DNA of 13,666 nucleotides, taken from NCBI GenBank assembly GCA_002284615.2, contig MU070213.1, positions 33,334 to 46,999 of the forward strand, given 5' to 3'. Source of the stretch: Dunaliella salina. Its lineage: Eukaryota; Chlorophyta; Chlorophyceae; Chlamydomonadales; Dunaliellaceae. This document shows positions 1 through 7,819 of the stretch, piece by piece; within the stretch, counting starts at the first letter, position 1, and the number at the start of each line of letters is the position of its first letter. Made by a program: the position numbers and the translations under genes. The notes beneath the pieces are model-generated. The model worked only from the letters and a program-made list of their open reading frames with translations, was not told the DNA's origin and ran no database searches.

Positions 1-102
1 AAATCTGACAATGCAGCATGGTTAGACGACCTAAGAGCAGCTGAAGTCCAGCAGCCTTTACCGCACCTCTGTGAAACTGGGTGGAGCACGTACGCCCCCG
101 TC

Positions 103-192
103 TTATCCACGCAATGCCCGTATGGTGTACTGCGCACGTTTTGCTCGTTCCACATCTGCACAGGTGACCAAGCAATCCTCCTTTTTGGGCAT
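103..192 (-). CDS. candidate terminal exon, unknown protein
   Basis: On the minus strand an acceptor-like CACACACCTGCAAAG is followed by 29 open codons and TAA. The reading starts MPKKEDCLVTC and ends RAQYTIRALRG. It is Lys/Arg-rich and I do not recognise it. The ATG lies directly after the AG, so it could be a start codon or simply the first codon of a downstream exon in phase 0. Support comes from context: the segment just upstream in the transcript (about 240-347) is a diverged tandem copy of this acceptor and exon start, which is the same arrangement seen at better-supported exons in this window. No donor is needed because the frame ends in a stop. No partner exon is established, although a donor in the 798-899 candidate would leave a compatible phase. 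It could still be a chance frame. Confidence 0.35.
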   Translation of the reverse strand: MPKKEDCLVTCADVERAKRAQYTIRALRG

Positions 193-347
193 CTTTGCAG
201 GTGTGTGCATGCATTTAATGCCATGCAAGTGTGGCATGCTGTGCACATTCTTTTCACTCCACGTCTGCACAGGGCACAAAGCACTCCTCCCTGTTGGGCA
301 CTTTTGCAGGCGTGCGCATGCATTTGTGCCAAGGAAAATGCGTGCCG
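130..347. repeat. 109-bp tandem duplication
   Basis: Two diverged copies, about 130-238 and 239-347, share ordered blocks: CTG(C/T)GCAC, CCAC(A/G)TCTGCACAGG, the CTCC...TTGGGCA segment, TTTGCAGG and GCATGCATTT. Read on the minus strand, each copy carries a TGCAAA(A)G acceptor-like site followed by the same exon-like start. Confidence 0.7.
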
Positions 348-354
348 TACCGGA

Positions 355-404
355 CAAGGTTGCAAGGTTACAAGGCCTCCAGTCAAAACGACTGACTGCT
401 AGCC
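355..404 (+). repeat. dispersed 50-bp repeat, copy 1
   Basis: About two copies of the octamer CAAGGTTA (one base changed here) lead into a 31-bp core at 374-404. The core starts GGCCTCCAGTC, continues AAAAC, and ends GACTGACTGCTAGCC. It contains a small hairpin, CAGTC-AAAAC-GACTG. The same core recurs without change at 5161-5191 and, inverted, at 8261-8291. The function is unknown. Confidence 0.85.
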
Positions 405-461
405 TGATCATAAAAACAGAGAATTTCATAAAGGAACTGGACAAGCCAGGGTCATGTCACC

Positions 462-745
462 AATGCACACTCCATTGGAGAAGCTCTGGCTGGCCATGGT
501 CATGGCACCAGTCCACACTTCACCAGCACCAGTCCACATTTGACCAGCACCAGTCCACACTTCACCAGCACCAGTCAACACTTCACCAGCACCAGTCCAC
601 ACTTCACCGGAGAAGCTCTGGCTGGCCAGGGTCATGGTACTCATGCACACTGCACTGAAGAAGCTCTGGCTGGTCACGGTCGTGGTACCCATGTGCACTG
701 CACTGGGGAAGCTCTGGCTGGCCACGGTCATGGCTACCATTCACA
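462..745. repeat. 48-bp minisatellite with nested 21-bp array
   Basis: The unit GAAGCTCTGGCTGGCC...GGTCATGG...CATGCACACTGCACTG starts at 480, 612, 660 and 708, a period of 48 bp. The 132-bp gap between the first two starts equals one 48-bp unit plus four extra 21-bp units, so the 21-bp array expanded inside one unit. The same 48-bp family reappears at 2105-2330. Open frames across this stretch on both strands follow from periods divisible by three. Confidence 0.85.
506..610. repeat. 21-bp tandem array, five copies
   Basis: Five consecutive 21-bp units begin at 506, 527, 548, 569 and 590, each close to CACCAGTCCACACTTCACCA followed by G. They differ by one to three substitutions. In one plus frame this reads as a heptapeptide repeat (HQSTLHQ). 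I treat that as a by-product, not as a protein. Confidence 0.9.
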
Positions 746-797
746 TTCAGGGCTGCGAAAACACGCCTTCTCTGAGAAATCAAACTGTCTGAACGGT

Positions 798-899
798 TCA
801 GTGACGGTCCTGTAGAAATCGTAAAGAGACGTATAGGAGATTGATGGTGGCCAATCCACCAGTTGGTAGCGCCGTCTTGCTTAGCTCAGCCACTCGTTG
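798..899 (-). CDS. candidate exon, unknown
   Basis: On the minus strand a pyrimidine-rich acceptor, TTCTATGTTTTTGTGCAAG, leads into 33 open codons starting QRVAELSKTALPTGG and ending with TGA at 798-800. A GT at TAC|GTCTCT would give a 23-codon exon in phase 0 on both sides, compatible in phase with the 103-192 candidate. The peptide is not recognised. The opposite strand carries a 109-codon frame over the same bases (841-1170), so open length does not decide the strand. I favour the minus strand only because the acceptor is good and the better-supported exons are all on that strand. Confidence 0.25.
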   Translation of the reverse strand, partial: QRVAELSKTALPTGGLATINLLYVSLRFLQDRH

Positions 900-1257
900 C
901 TTGCACAAAAACATAGAATCAAGCTTACTTTTAAACACCATGCAAGTGTATGACATTCAAAGGGAGGAAGCAAGCATGCCAGAATCTGCCATGCCAGGCC
1001 TTTTTTTTTGGCAAACTGTGAGGAAAATCGCCTTCGGCCTTGCAGCATGGGAAGGTGATAAGTTTCACACTCACAATGCTGCGCTATGTCGCGCCATTAA
1101 TACTTCATTGCAAGCAAAACTCAAAGTTTGTCTTCACCTCATATGCATTGCATGCAGACCAATTCATTAAACAAAACACTTTCGACATCCATGCACCTCC
1201 GTGTTCAAGTTCTGAATAGGGTTGGGTCATTCCCGATTTGCAAATTTCCAAAAGCGC
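900..1257. other. gene-poor stretch
   Basis: No repeat array and no convincing exon is visible. A plus-strand frame (841-1170) is open for 109 codons but has no splice, start or compositional support. A T-run lies near 1000. Confidence 0.4.
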
Positions 1258-1386
1258 TTAAAGTGTCCATGAACTTGTGGACTGTTCAATCTGCTGTTTG
1301 GATTGTGCAGTAAAATTCTCTGGTGAAAATTGCTGGGCAGGTTCTTCTTTCACCTGCTTCACCACATCTTTGCCTTGAGGCTGAAC
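1258..1386 (-). CDS. candidate exon, Gln/Glu/Lys-rich, ends in a stop
   Basis: Minus strand. A strong-looking acceptor, GGATTTTATCACATAG, is followed by 42 open codons in phase 0 and then TAA. The reading begins VQPQGKDVVKQVKEEPAQQF and ends QQIEQSTSSWTL. It is polar and probably disordered. The in-frame TAG of the acceptor stands immediately before the first codon, so the frame opens exactly at the proposed splice site. The opposite strand has several stops here. I do not recognise the protein. It may be a terminal exon of a gene whose upstream exons include 1942-2063, but that exon leaves a different phase, so at least one linking exon would be missing. Confidence 0.35.
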   Translation of the reverse strand, partial: VQPQGKDVVKQVKEEPAQQFSPENFTAQSKQQIEQSTSSWTL

Positions 1387-1941
1387 CTATGTGATAAAAT
1401 CCAACTCACCACCTTCCTCTTTTGGCATAGACGGTTAATCATGGGCCTTTCAAGGGAGGGGTGTGGGTGCTAGGGCGCCCCCTCCTAAGAGGGACCTACC
1501 ACCTAATGGGCGACAACACCCCGGCTTTCAAAATTCCCGATTTGATTACAATTGTAGTAGTATTACGTGTACGGAAAAAAAGGCCTGTACCAGACCCTTC
1601 CCCCCTTGAGGGACCACTGAGACCACAGGTGGTCCCTGTGTGACTGAGGTGAGCAGGTGAGCAGCATTTGGTAAAGTATAATGCATGCAAGCAGCAGAGA
1701 ATCATGATGGGAAGGGTGAGATCAGGATGAAGCTTCACTTCACCAAACCCAGCATGAGGACCTCCCAGAGGCAATGTCAGAGCAGTGGCTGAGCACTTTT
1801 GATGGGGGTGGGAGCAGTGGCTGAGCAGTGCTGCTTTGGGGAAGGGAGGAAGGCCGGAGGGAAACAGCAGGGCACTGCCAAGGCAACAGACATGGCAAAA
1901 TTCATCCACGAGTATTGTGGAAAACTCCAAGTGAGACTTAC
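1387..1941. other. probable intron or intergenic DNA
   Basis: I see no supported exon. The minus strand is open continuously from 2063 to 1496, the longest frame in the window, but after 1942 the reading turns Pro/Cys/His/Leu-rich and looks non-coding. A good donor at 1941-1940 suggests that the exon stops there. A local repeat, GAGCAGTG(G)CTGAGCA, lies near 1780-1830. Confidence 0.4.
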
Positions 1942-2063
1942 TTTTGAAGCAGCAGATTGCCAGACCATATTGTCCATCGAAGAGTTTTGCATTGTTTAGA
2001 CGCTTTGAAATTTGAGCAATGCGGTAAAATATGTACAATGGAGCCGGTCCGTTAAATCGGACA
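1942..2063 (-). CDS. candidate internal exon, unknown
   Basis: Minus strand. The acceptor GTTGATGGTTCAG precedes a 122-bp segment that reads VRFNGPAPLYIFYRIAQ, then ISKRLNNAKLFDGQYG, and ends LAICCFK. It is followed by a near-consensus donor, AAAA|GTAAGT. It enters with one base of a codon and leaves with one base. An in-frame TGA lies just upstream of the acceptor, so the open frame begins close to the proposed splice site. The peptide is more protein-like (aromatic and aliphatic core with a basic helix) than the simple-repeat translations nearby. The 48-bp array at 2105-2330 ends about 40 bp upstream in the transcript. The family is not recognised. Confidence 0.4.
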
Positions 2064-2104
2064 CTGAACCATCAACCGTCATTTCACAGCTTTGTTCACA
2101 TTAC

Positions 2105-2330
2105 ACTGTAGAGAAGCTCTGACGGGTTAAGGTCATGGCACCAATGCACGTTGCACTGGAGAAGCTCTGGCTGGGCTAGTGCATGGCACCAATGCACACT
2201 GCACTGAGGAAGCTCAGGCTAGCAAGGGTCATGAATGGGCACTGCACTGAGATGCTCTGACCGGCCTGGGTCATGATAACTATGCACACTGCACTGGAGA
2301 AATTTGGCTGGCCAGGTCATGGCATGGCGC
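2105..2330. repeat. 48-bp minisatellite, second locus
   Basis: Units of GAAGCTCTGGCTGG...GGTCATGGCACCAATGCACACTGCACTG start at 2113, 2161, 2209, 2251 and 2299, mostly 48 bp apart. This is the same family as 462-745, so the sequence exists at two loci about 1.4 kb apart. Confidence 0.85.
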
Positions 2331-2379
2331 CAAGAACAGGATGTGCAGGAAATTCTAGAGCAAAGAGGCGAATGGTGTG

Positions 2380-3150
2380 CCGTAACTACAGTGGACACTG
2401 TGCCGATTGTGAAGTTGATTATGTCAATCATCACAGTGCCAATAGTGGAATTGGAGCATGCGATGGTGGTGGTTGGCAGCCATCACTGTGCCAGTCGTGA
2501 AGCTGGGTCATATGCCTGATGTTATTGCCATCCATCACTGTGCCCCTTGCAAAGTTTAATCACATGCTGGTTGTGATTACCAACCATCACTGTGCCAGTT
2601 GTTGCGCAGGATCATGTCAACCATCACAGTGCGGGTTGCGGTAATGGATCATGTGCTGGTTATGATTGCCAACCATCACTGTGCCAGTCCTGAAGCTGGG
2701 TCGTACGCCAGTTGTGATTGCCATCCATCTGTGTGCCCCTTGTGAAGTTGGATCATGTGCTGGTTGTGAATGCCAGCCATCGCTGTGCCCAGTTGTTGCG
2801 CAGGATCATGTCAACCATCACAGTGCCGGTTGTGGTATTGGATCACAGTGCTGGTTGTGATTGCCAACCATCACTGTGCCAGTCGTTAAGCTGGATTATA
2901 TGCCAGTCATGATTGCCATCCATCACTGTGCCCCTTTTGAAGTTGGTTGGCAATCACAACCAGCACATGATCCAATACCACAACCAGCACTGTGGCGGTT
3001 GTGAAGCTGGGTCATATGGCAGTTGTGATTGCCATCCATCACTATGCCCCTTGTTAAGTTGGATCATGTGCTGGTCGTGATTGCCAATCATCACAGCGCT
3101 GGCTGTGATTGCCATCCATCACTGCGCTGGTTGTGAATTTGGATCATGCC
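2380..3150. repeat. higher-order minisatellite of ~50-bp units
   Basis: The basic unit is about 39-52 bp and contains CCATCACTGTGCCAGTTGTG...GGATCATGTGCTGGTTGTGATTGC (shown in two parts). Four distinguishable subunits (GTTGCGCAGG, GGTATTGG, GAAGCTGGGTC and GCCCCTT types) recur in the same order with a higher-order period of about 193 bp, clearest between 2579 and 2772. One unit at 2947-2995 is inverted. Short peptides read across it are repeat products. A minus-strand exon at the left flank (2385 down to 2317, after CCACTGTAG) is possible but weak. Confidence 0.85.
2947..2995 (-). repeat. inverted single unit inside the array
   Basis: This 49-bp stretch is the near-perfect reverse complement of the forward unit at 2819-2868. 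The two could pair across a ~78-bp loop. All the other units in the array point the same way. Confidence 0.85.
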
Positions 3151-3242
3151 AACCATCACTGCTTACATCATGATGTGAGCCTCACTGGGAAGGGCCTCAA
3201 AGGCAGGCAACTCCAAAAATTGATCATTGTGTTTTGGCTCAC

Positions 3243-3372
3243 CAGTAAAGCCTGGCAGCTCCCGGGGATTGGAGGCAGAAATGTGTTCCGAGTTTTCAGT
3301 CCTCCAGCTAAATCTTTCACTTCATTGGAGCCAGGAGTTGTGTCACGGCACCAACCAAGCAGCACAAGGACA
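3243..3372 (-). CDS. candidate internal exon, unknown
   Basis: Minus strand. The acceptor CACTTGTGTTGCCAG and the strong donor TTTACTG|GTGAGC bound 130 bp, which enters with one base and leaves in phase 0. The reading includes GWCRDTTPGSNEVKDLAGG and then LKTRNTFLPPIPGSC, ordinary mixed composition without repeat character. If the donor were ignored, the frame would run on to TGA at about 3168. It lies 100 bp beyond the stop of the main gene's last exon, so it may be the next gene or an alternative continuation. The phase does not fit a direct splice from exon 3506-3621. The family is not recognised. Confidence 0.4.
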
Positions 3373-3472
3373 CTGGCAACACAAGTGTATGACGCTACAT
3401 TTAGCCTTGGTTAAAGAAGGGCCCACCTTGGGGTGGCAGGCACCCTCTCAAGCTCCTTTTTTAAAAAAATGC

Positions 3473-3621
3473 TCAACAGACAAGTTGCTCGGTGAGCAGG
3501 CCCACCTTTGTGTCAAAGGTGTCCTTCCCCAAGCTGCCCGAAGAGCCAGCTGACAAACCCATGTTCAGGCGCTCATTCCTGGCCTTGATCCAATCCCTCT
3601 TTAAAGGGTCAAAAATGTCAC
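3473..3621 (-). CDS. main gene exon 6, C-terminus
   Basis: Minus strand. The acceptor ACCGACTGCAG is followed by a two-base remainder, then DIFDPLKRDWIKARNERL, NMGLSAGSSGSLGKDTFDTK and VGLLTEQLVC, then TGA. The exon joins in phase with exon 5, which leaves one base. A possible donor after FDTK (GTGGGC at 3505-3500) would allow a shorter internal exon in phase 0, but the frame keeps a protein-like character up to the stop, so I prefer a terminal exon. The intron just upstream in the transcript (to about 4090) is packed with tandem copies of this acceptor and the exon's first bases. Nothing identifies the function. Confidence 0.5.
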
Positions 3622-6600
3622 CTGCAGTCGGTGTACCATAGGGCAATCCAATCGTTTTTCCCCTCATTCCTGGCCTTGATCCAATCCCTCTATAAAGGAT
3701 TAAGGAGGTCACTTGCAGTCAGTGTACTGCAGGACAATCCATTCCCTCTTTTAAGGATCAAATCCCTCCTTCAAGGGTCAAACAGGTCACCTGCAGGCAG
3801 TGCACCCCAGGCAATCCAATCCTTCCTCGAAGGATCCAATCACTTTTCAAAGGGTCACAAAGGTCACCTGCAGTCAGTGTACCGCAGGGCAATCCAATCC
3901 CTCTATAAAGGATTGAGCAGGTCACCTGCAATCAGTGTACTGCAGGGCAATCTAACCCCCTCTGAAGGATCAAATCCCTCTGTAAAGGGTTACAGATTTT
4001 GCCTGCAGTCAGTGTACCGCAGGGCAATCAGATCCCTTCTTTAAGGATCAAATCCTTCCGTTCCGTAGCGTCAGAAAGGTCACCTGCAATAAGTGCCACC
4101 GCATCCATGCAGCGTGACCCCATGCAACTACAAACAATGTGCTCCTTCATGCAACAATCAGCACTATCATGCGCACCCAAAATGCGTGCAACAAAAACCC
4201 AAAATGCGTGCAACAATCAGCACACAAAATGCGTGCAACAATCAGCACAATCATGCGCACCCAAAATTTTTAAGCACTGGACGAATTGCAAGTTGCTGGT
4301 ACAACGTGATGCTTGTTTGGAAGAATTGCTGCACCAGACAACTTTTGGACAAGCGACATATGCATCGCACCACAGAGCATAGGACTCATTGCACTACCCA
4401 CCCCCTCAAAAAATTGTTTTGCAACCATACATCAACAAGACAGCCCACAAAAAACTGTTCAACAGATATGAGCATTAACCAAGCAGGGGATTTTGTGTCC
4501 CAAAGCACAACATATTCCCCATGCTCGCAAAAACTTCACAACCACGCACATCCGCGCAATTATCGTGCCTGCAGTCACCGAGCAGGGCAAATCATTCTCT
4601 ACGCTGTTCCAAAACAATCCTAAACAATGCTCCTCGCCTGGGAATACCATTAGGAGCTCCTACTAAGGCCTTTGACAGGGCCATTCTCTGAGTATCAAGG
4701 GCAGGCTTGTGGTCCCTTGCAAGATGTTCAATAAGTTTAACAGATGCACGCATGATCCATATGCAACATATCCAGCACATGCATACGCAGCAGACGCAGC
4801 ATATGCATGCTTGCACATGCAGCGTATGCAAGCTTCCATGAAATGATACGCGAGCGATCCATTTGCAGCATGCTTGGCCGACCTGCTCAGCACTGTGCAC
4901 TTTGAATTTGTAAATAATTATACAGCGCCCATTTCAATAAAAAAGATGGTGGAGTGCAAAACCTCTTCAGAAGGTGCAAAACTTCTGCCAAGTGCTACAC
5001 ACATTCATCGGCATGAATTTTCCAATGCCATAAGGCATGAACCTGCTTGCATGTGCTGATAGAGACCTTCTTGAAAATGGCTTACAGCACAGCAGACTCA
5101 AGTGTGCAAAGCATTTAGGGAGAAAATCTTTTAAAAACTTCAAGGTTACAAGGTTACCGGGGCCTCCAGTCAAAACGACTGACTGCTAGCCTTCAAAAAA
5201 CTTTAAAGCTTGGGCCTGCTCATGTCCAAGCTGTGCCCGTAGAACTACAATTTTTTCTTAAGGCCATGACATCAAGATGTTCAGATCTAAATACTTGTTT
5301 GGACCTTTACTGCCCCGGACTTTGTGATCAGACATGATGTTGTATCCTGCTTACAAATCACATCGCAAACACGCGCCTTTTAGCACCTTCAACGCCAAGA
5401 ATCTTGTGCTTAGACATTTTGTATCCTGCTCACAAATCACAAAGCAAAGACGCACCTGTTTGCACCTTCAATGTCGTGGATCTTGTGCTCAGAGGGTCGT
5501 AGTCCTGCTCACAAATCACATCCCGATAGATCCCTGCCTTAGTGTTGCCCGTCCGCAAGAAGTCATCCATTTGGGCCTACATGTTTTGCAAGGGTGCAGC
5601 AAGCAGTATGAGCAAGCAAAACATCCATTTAGGCCTGCAGGTTCTGTTTTGGTACAAGCAAGCAATGCTTTTTTCCTATGCAGTTTCCTATGCTGACAAT
5701 AAAGGCAACAGCATATCGTACCGCTGCGTGACCATTACACATTACATATCTTTGTTCAAGGGGTGCATAATGCGTCATGGGGTTTTTCAGGGGGGTGCGT
5801 AAAGGTGCGGAAAGGTGCAAGAAGGTGCGTCAAGTTGTGTAAAGGTGCATGATGGTGCGTGAAAATAAAAAACCTTTGAGCAGGGTGCGTATTGACGCGT
5901 AATGGAGAAATTTAATTGCTGAAAAAATGGGTGTGCGAACTGGTCACGGAGCTGTACGGTAGCACCAGAGGTGATCCTGCAGGTTCTGTGCTGGTATAAG
6001 CAAGCACTGCTTGTTTCCTATGGAGGTGACAATAGAGGCATAAGTATAGTTCCAGAGGTGATCCTTGGGGACAACAGTCTCCAGCCAGCCACTCCTAGGG
6101 TTTAGGGTTAGGGGTAACTCCTAGGGTTAGGTTAGGTCCTCTAGGGTTAGGGGTAACTCCTCATCATGCAATACCAACCACACCATTAGTGTTAAGCCAG
6201 CAAGGATTCCTGGGCACAACTCTCTCCAGTCCCTTATGACTTGACATGTGACACCAACCAAACCATCAGTTGTGTATCAGCAGGCACCCTTGGACTTAAA
6301 ACTGGCTCCAGCCCTCATGACTTGTTGCATGACAACAACCAAACCATCAGTGTTGTACCGGGGGTTACCCCGGGGCACAACCCTCTCCAGTCACACATGA
6401 CTTGACGTGTGACACCAACCAAACCATCAGTGGTGTACTGGGGGGCACAACTCTTTCGAGTCACATACCGTACAGCTCCGTGACCAGTTCGCACCCCCTT
6501 TTCTCAGCAGTTAAATATCTCCATTACGTGTCAGTACGCACACTGCTTGAAGTTTTTTTTTTTCACACACACCATTACGCACCTTCACGCACCTTTTTGC

Positions 6601-7744
6601 ACCTTTACGCACCCTCCTGAAAAACCCCATTACAAGTCAAGCACCCCTTGAAAAAAGATACATAATGCGTATTAGTCACGCAGCCGTACGGTATGATGTA
6701 TCGGGTGACACTAACCAAACCATCAGTGTTGTACCAGGCAACCTTGGGCACAAGTGGCTCCAGTTGCTTGTGACACATTGCACGCCACCAACTGTGTTGT
6801 ACCAAGGGGGACCCTCGGGCACAACAGTCTCCAGTCCTATGAACCATTGCTTGACACCATCCAAACATAAGTTTTGGACTGGACTGTCCTGGGCACAACA
6901 ATTTCCAACCTCTCACTACTCGCTATGCAACACCAACCAAACCATCAGTGTTGCACCGGAGGGGACCCTTGGGCACAACCAGCTTCAATCACACATGATT
7001 ATTGTGTGACACCAACCATTAGTGTTATATCCGAAGGCACGCTTATGCAGAACAGTCTCCAGTCGCTCACGACTCATCGTCTGACACCAACCAAACCATC
7101 ACTGTTGTTCCAGATGGGCACCCTTGGCACAACTGGCTTAAGTAGCACACGATTCAATATGAGCCACCATTCAAATCTCTTCTATTATTGTGAGTTTGTG
7201 CTTCTGGACTTGCATTGCATTCTTTCTTCGGAGGAGACAATCTTCAATGCAGCGGCTTCTGGTACTGCTAGTATTTGAGAAGGCAGGAAAGAGGGGCAAC
7301 GTTGAGCATGCAGCTTGACAAAGGGCAACAACGCTTCTGAGCCTCAGATTTGAGCTCAGACATCTGAGACGCACCAGGCAAAAATGCCCTAAGACCTCAG
7401 ATTTGAGATCAGGACATCAATGATGCGTAGGGCAGCAATGCACCTCAAGAGAGGTCTCTCGAGACCTCAGGTTTGAGCTCAAAACCAGGGTATAAAAAAG
7501 GCCTGGAAGCCTTACTTTGGAGCACATGGCCTCCAAAAGACACAAATACCTTCTATAATGGATTTTTTTGGTTGGACTTAACAGCACGAAATGGGGGCGG
7601 GAGCATCTTTGGCCAAAGTGCGCTTCTTTGTGTTTGCAATGCACAACTTGCAGGCAAAACTTTTGGCCGAAAAACGGTACTATACTATGATGGCTTTGGT
7701 CTCAAAAAACCTGACCAGATAGAATTGCTTCACATGTAGATGCG

Positions 7745-7819
<75 letters not shown>

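Larger units (their letters stand above)
6050..7145. repeat. ~78-bp minisatellite, about a dozen degenerate units
   Basis: Units carry GACACCAACCAAACCATCAG, then TGTTGTACC, GGGCACCCTTGGGCACAAC and CTCCAGTC. The AAACCATCAG motif falls at 6260, 6341, 6421, 6717, 6939 and 7093. Intervals are 77-81 bp or multiples of that once the inserted MITE is discounted. The array sits in the intron between exons 4 and 5 of the main gene and contains MITE copy B and a telomere-like block. Plus-strand frames over it (134 and 114 codons) are repeat translations. Confidence 0.85.

Noticed and set aside
841..1170. 109-codon plus-strand open frame
   Set aside because: No start context, splice site or compositional signal beyond openness.
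1387..1480. Minus exon ending RLCQKRKV|GTGAGT, to be spliced to 1386
   Set aside because: The intron would be only 23 bp (1409-1387), far shorter than the other introns inferred here.
1496..2038. 180-codon minus-strand open frame, the longest in the window
   Set aside because: Only the first part (to 1942) looks like protein; a near-consensus donor follows and the remainder is Pro/His/Cys/Leu-rich without motifs. A frame of this length is not exceptional among so many in 13.7 kb.
3571..4090. Regularly spaced repeats considered as a CRISPR array
   Set aside because: Units are contiguous and diverged with no unique spacers of constant length, and the context is eukaryotic.
4093..4623. 176-codon plus-strand open frame
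   Set aside because: Its first third is translated short repeats and the rest shows no domain or splice support; it also overlaps a more protein-like minus frame.
5252..5341. Minus-strand reading DHKVRGSKGPNKYLDL... ending in TAA, considered as an exon
   Set aside because: It is the third, diverged copy of the exon 5 3' end in the 79-bp array; direct joining of exon 5 to exon 6 already keeps phase.
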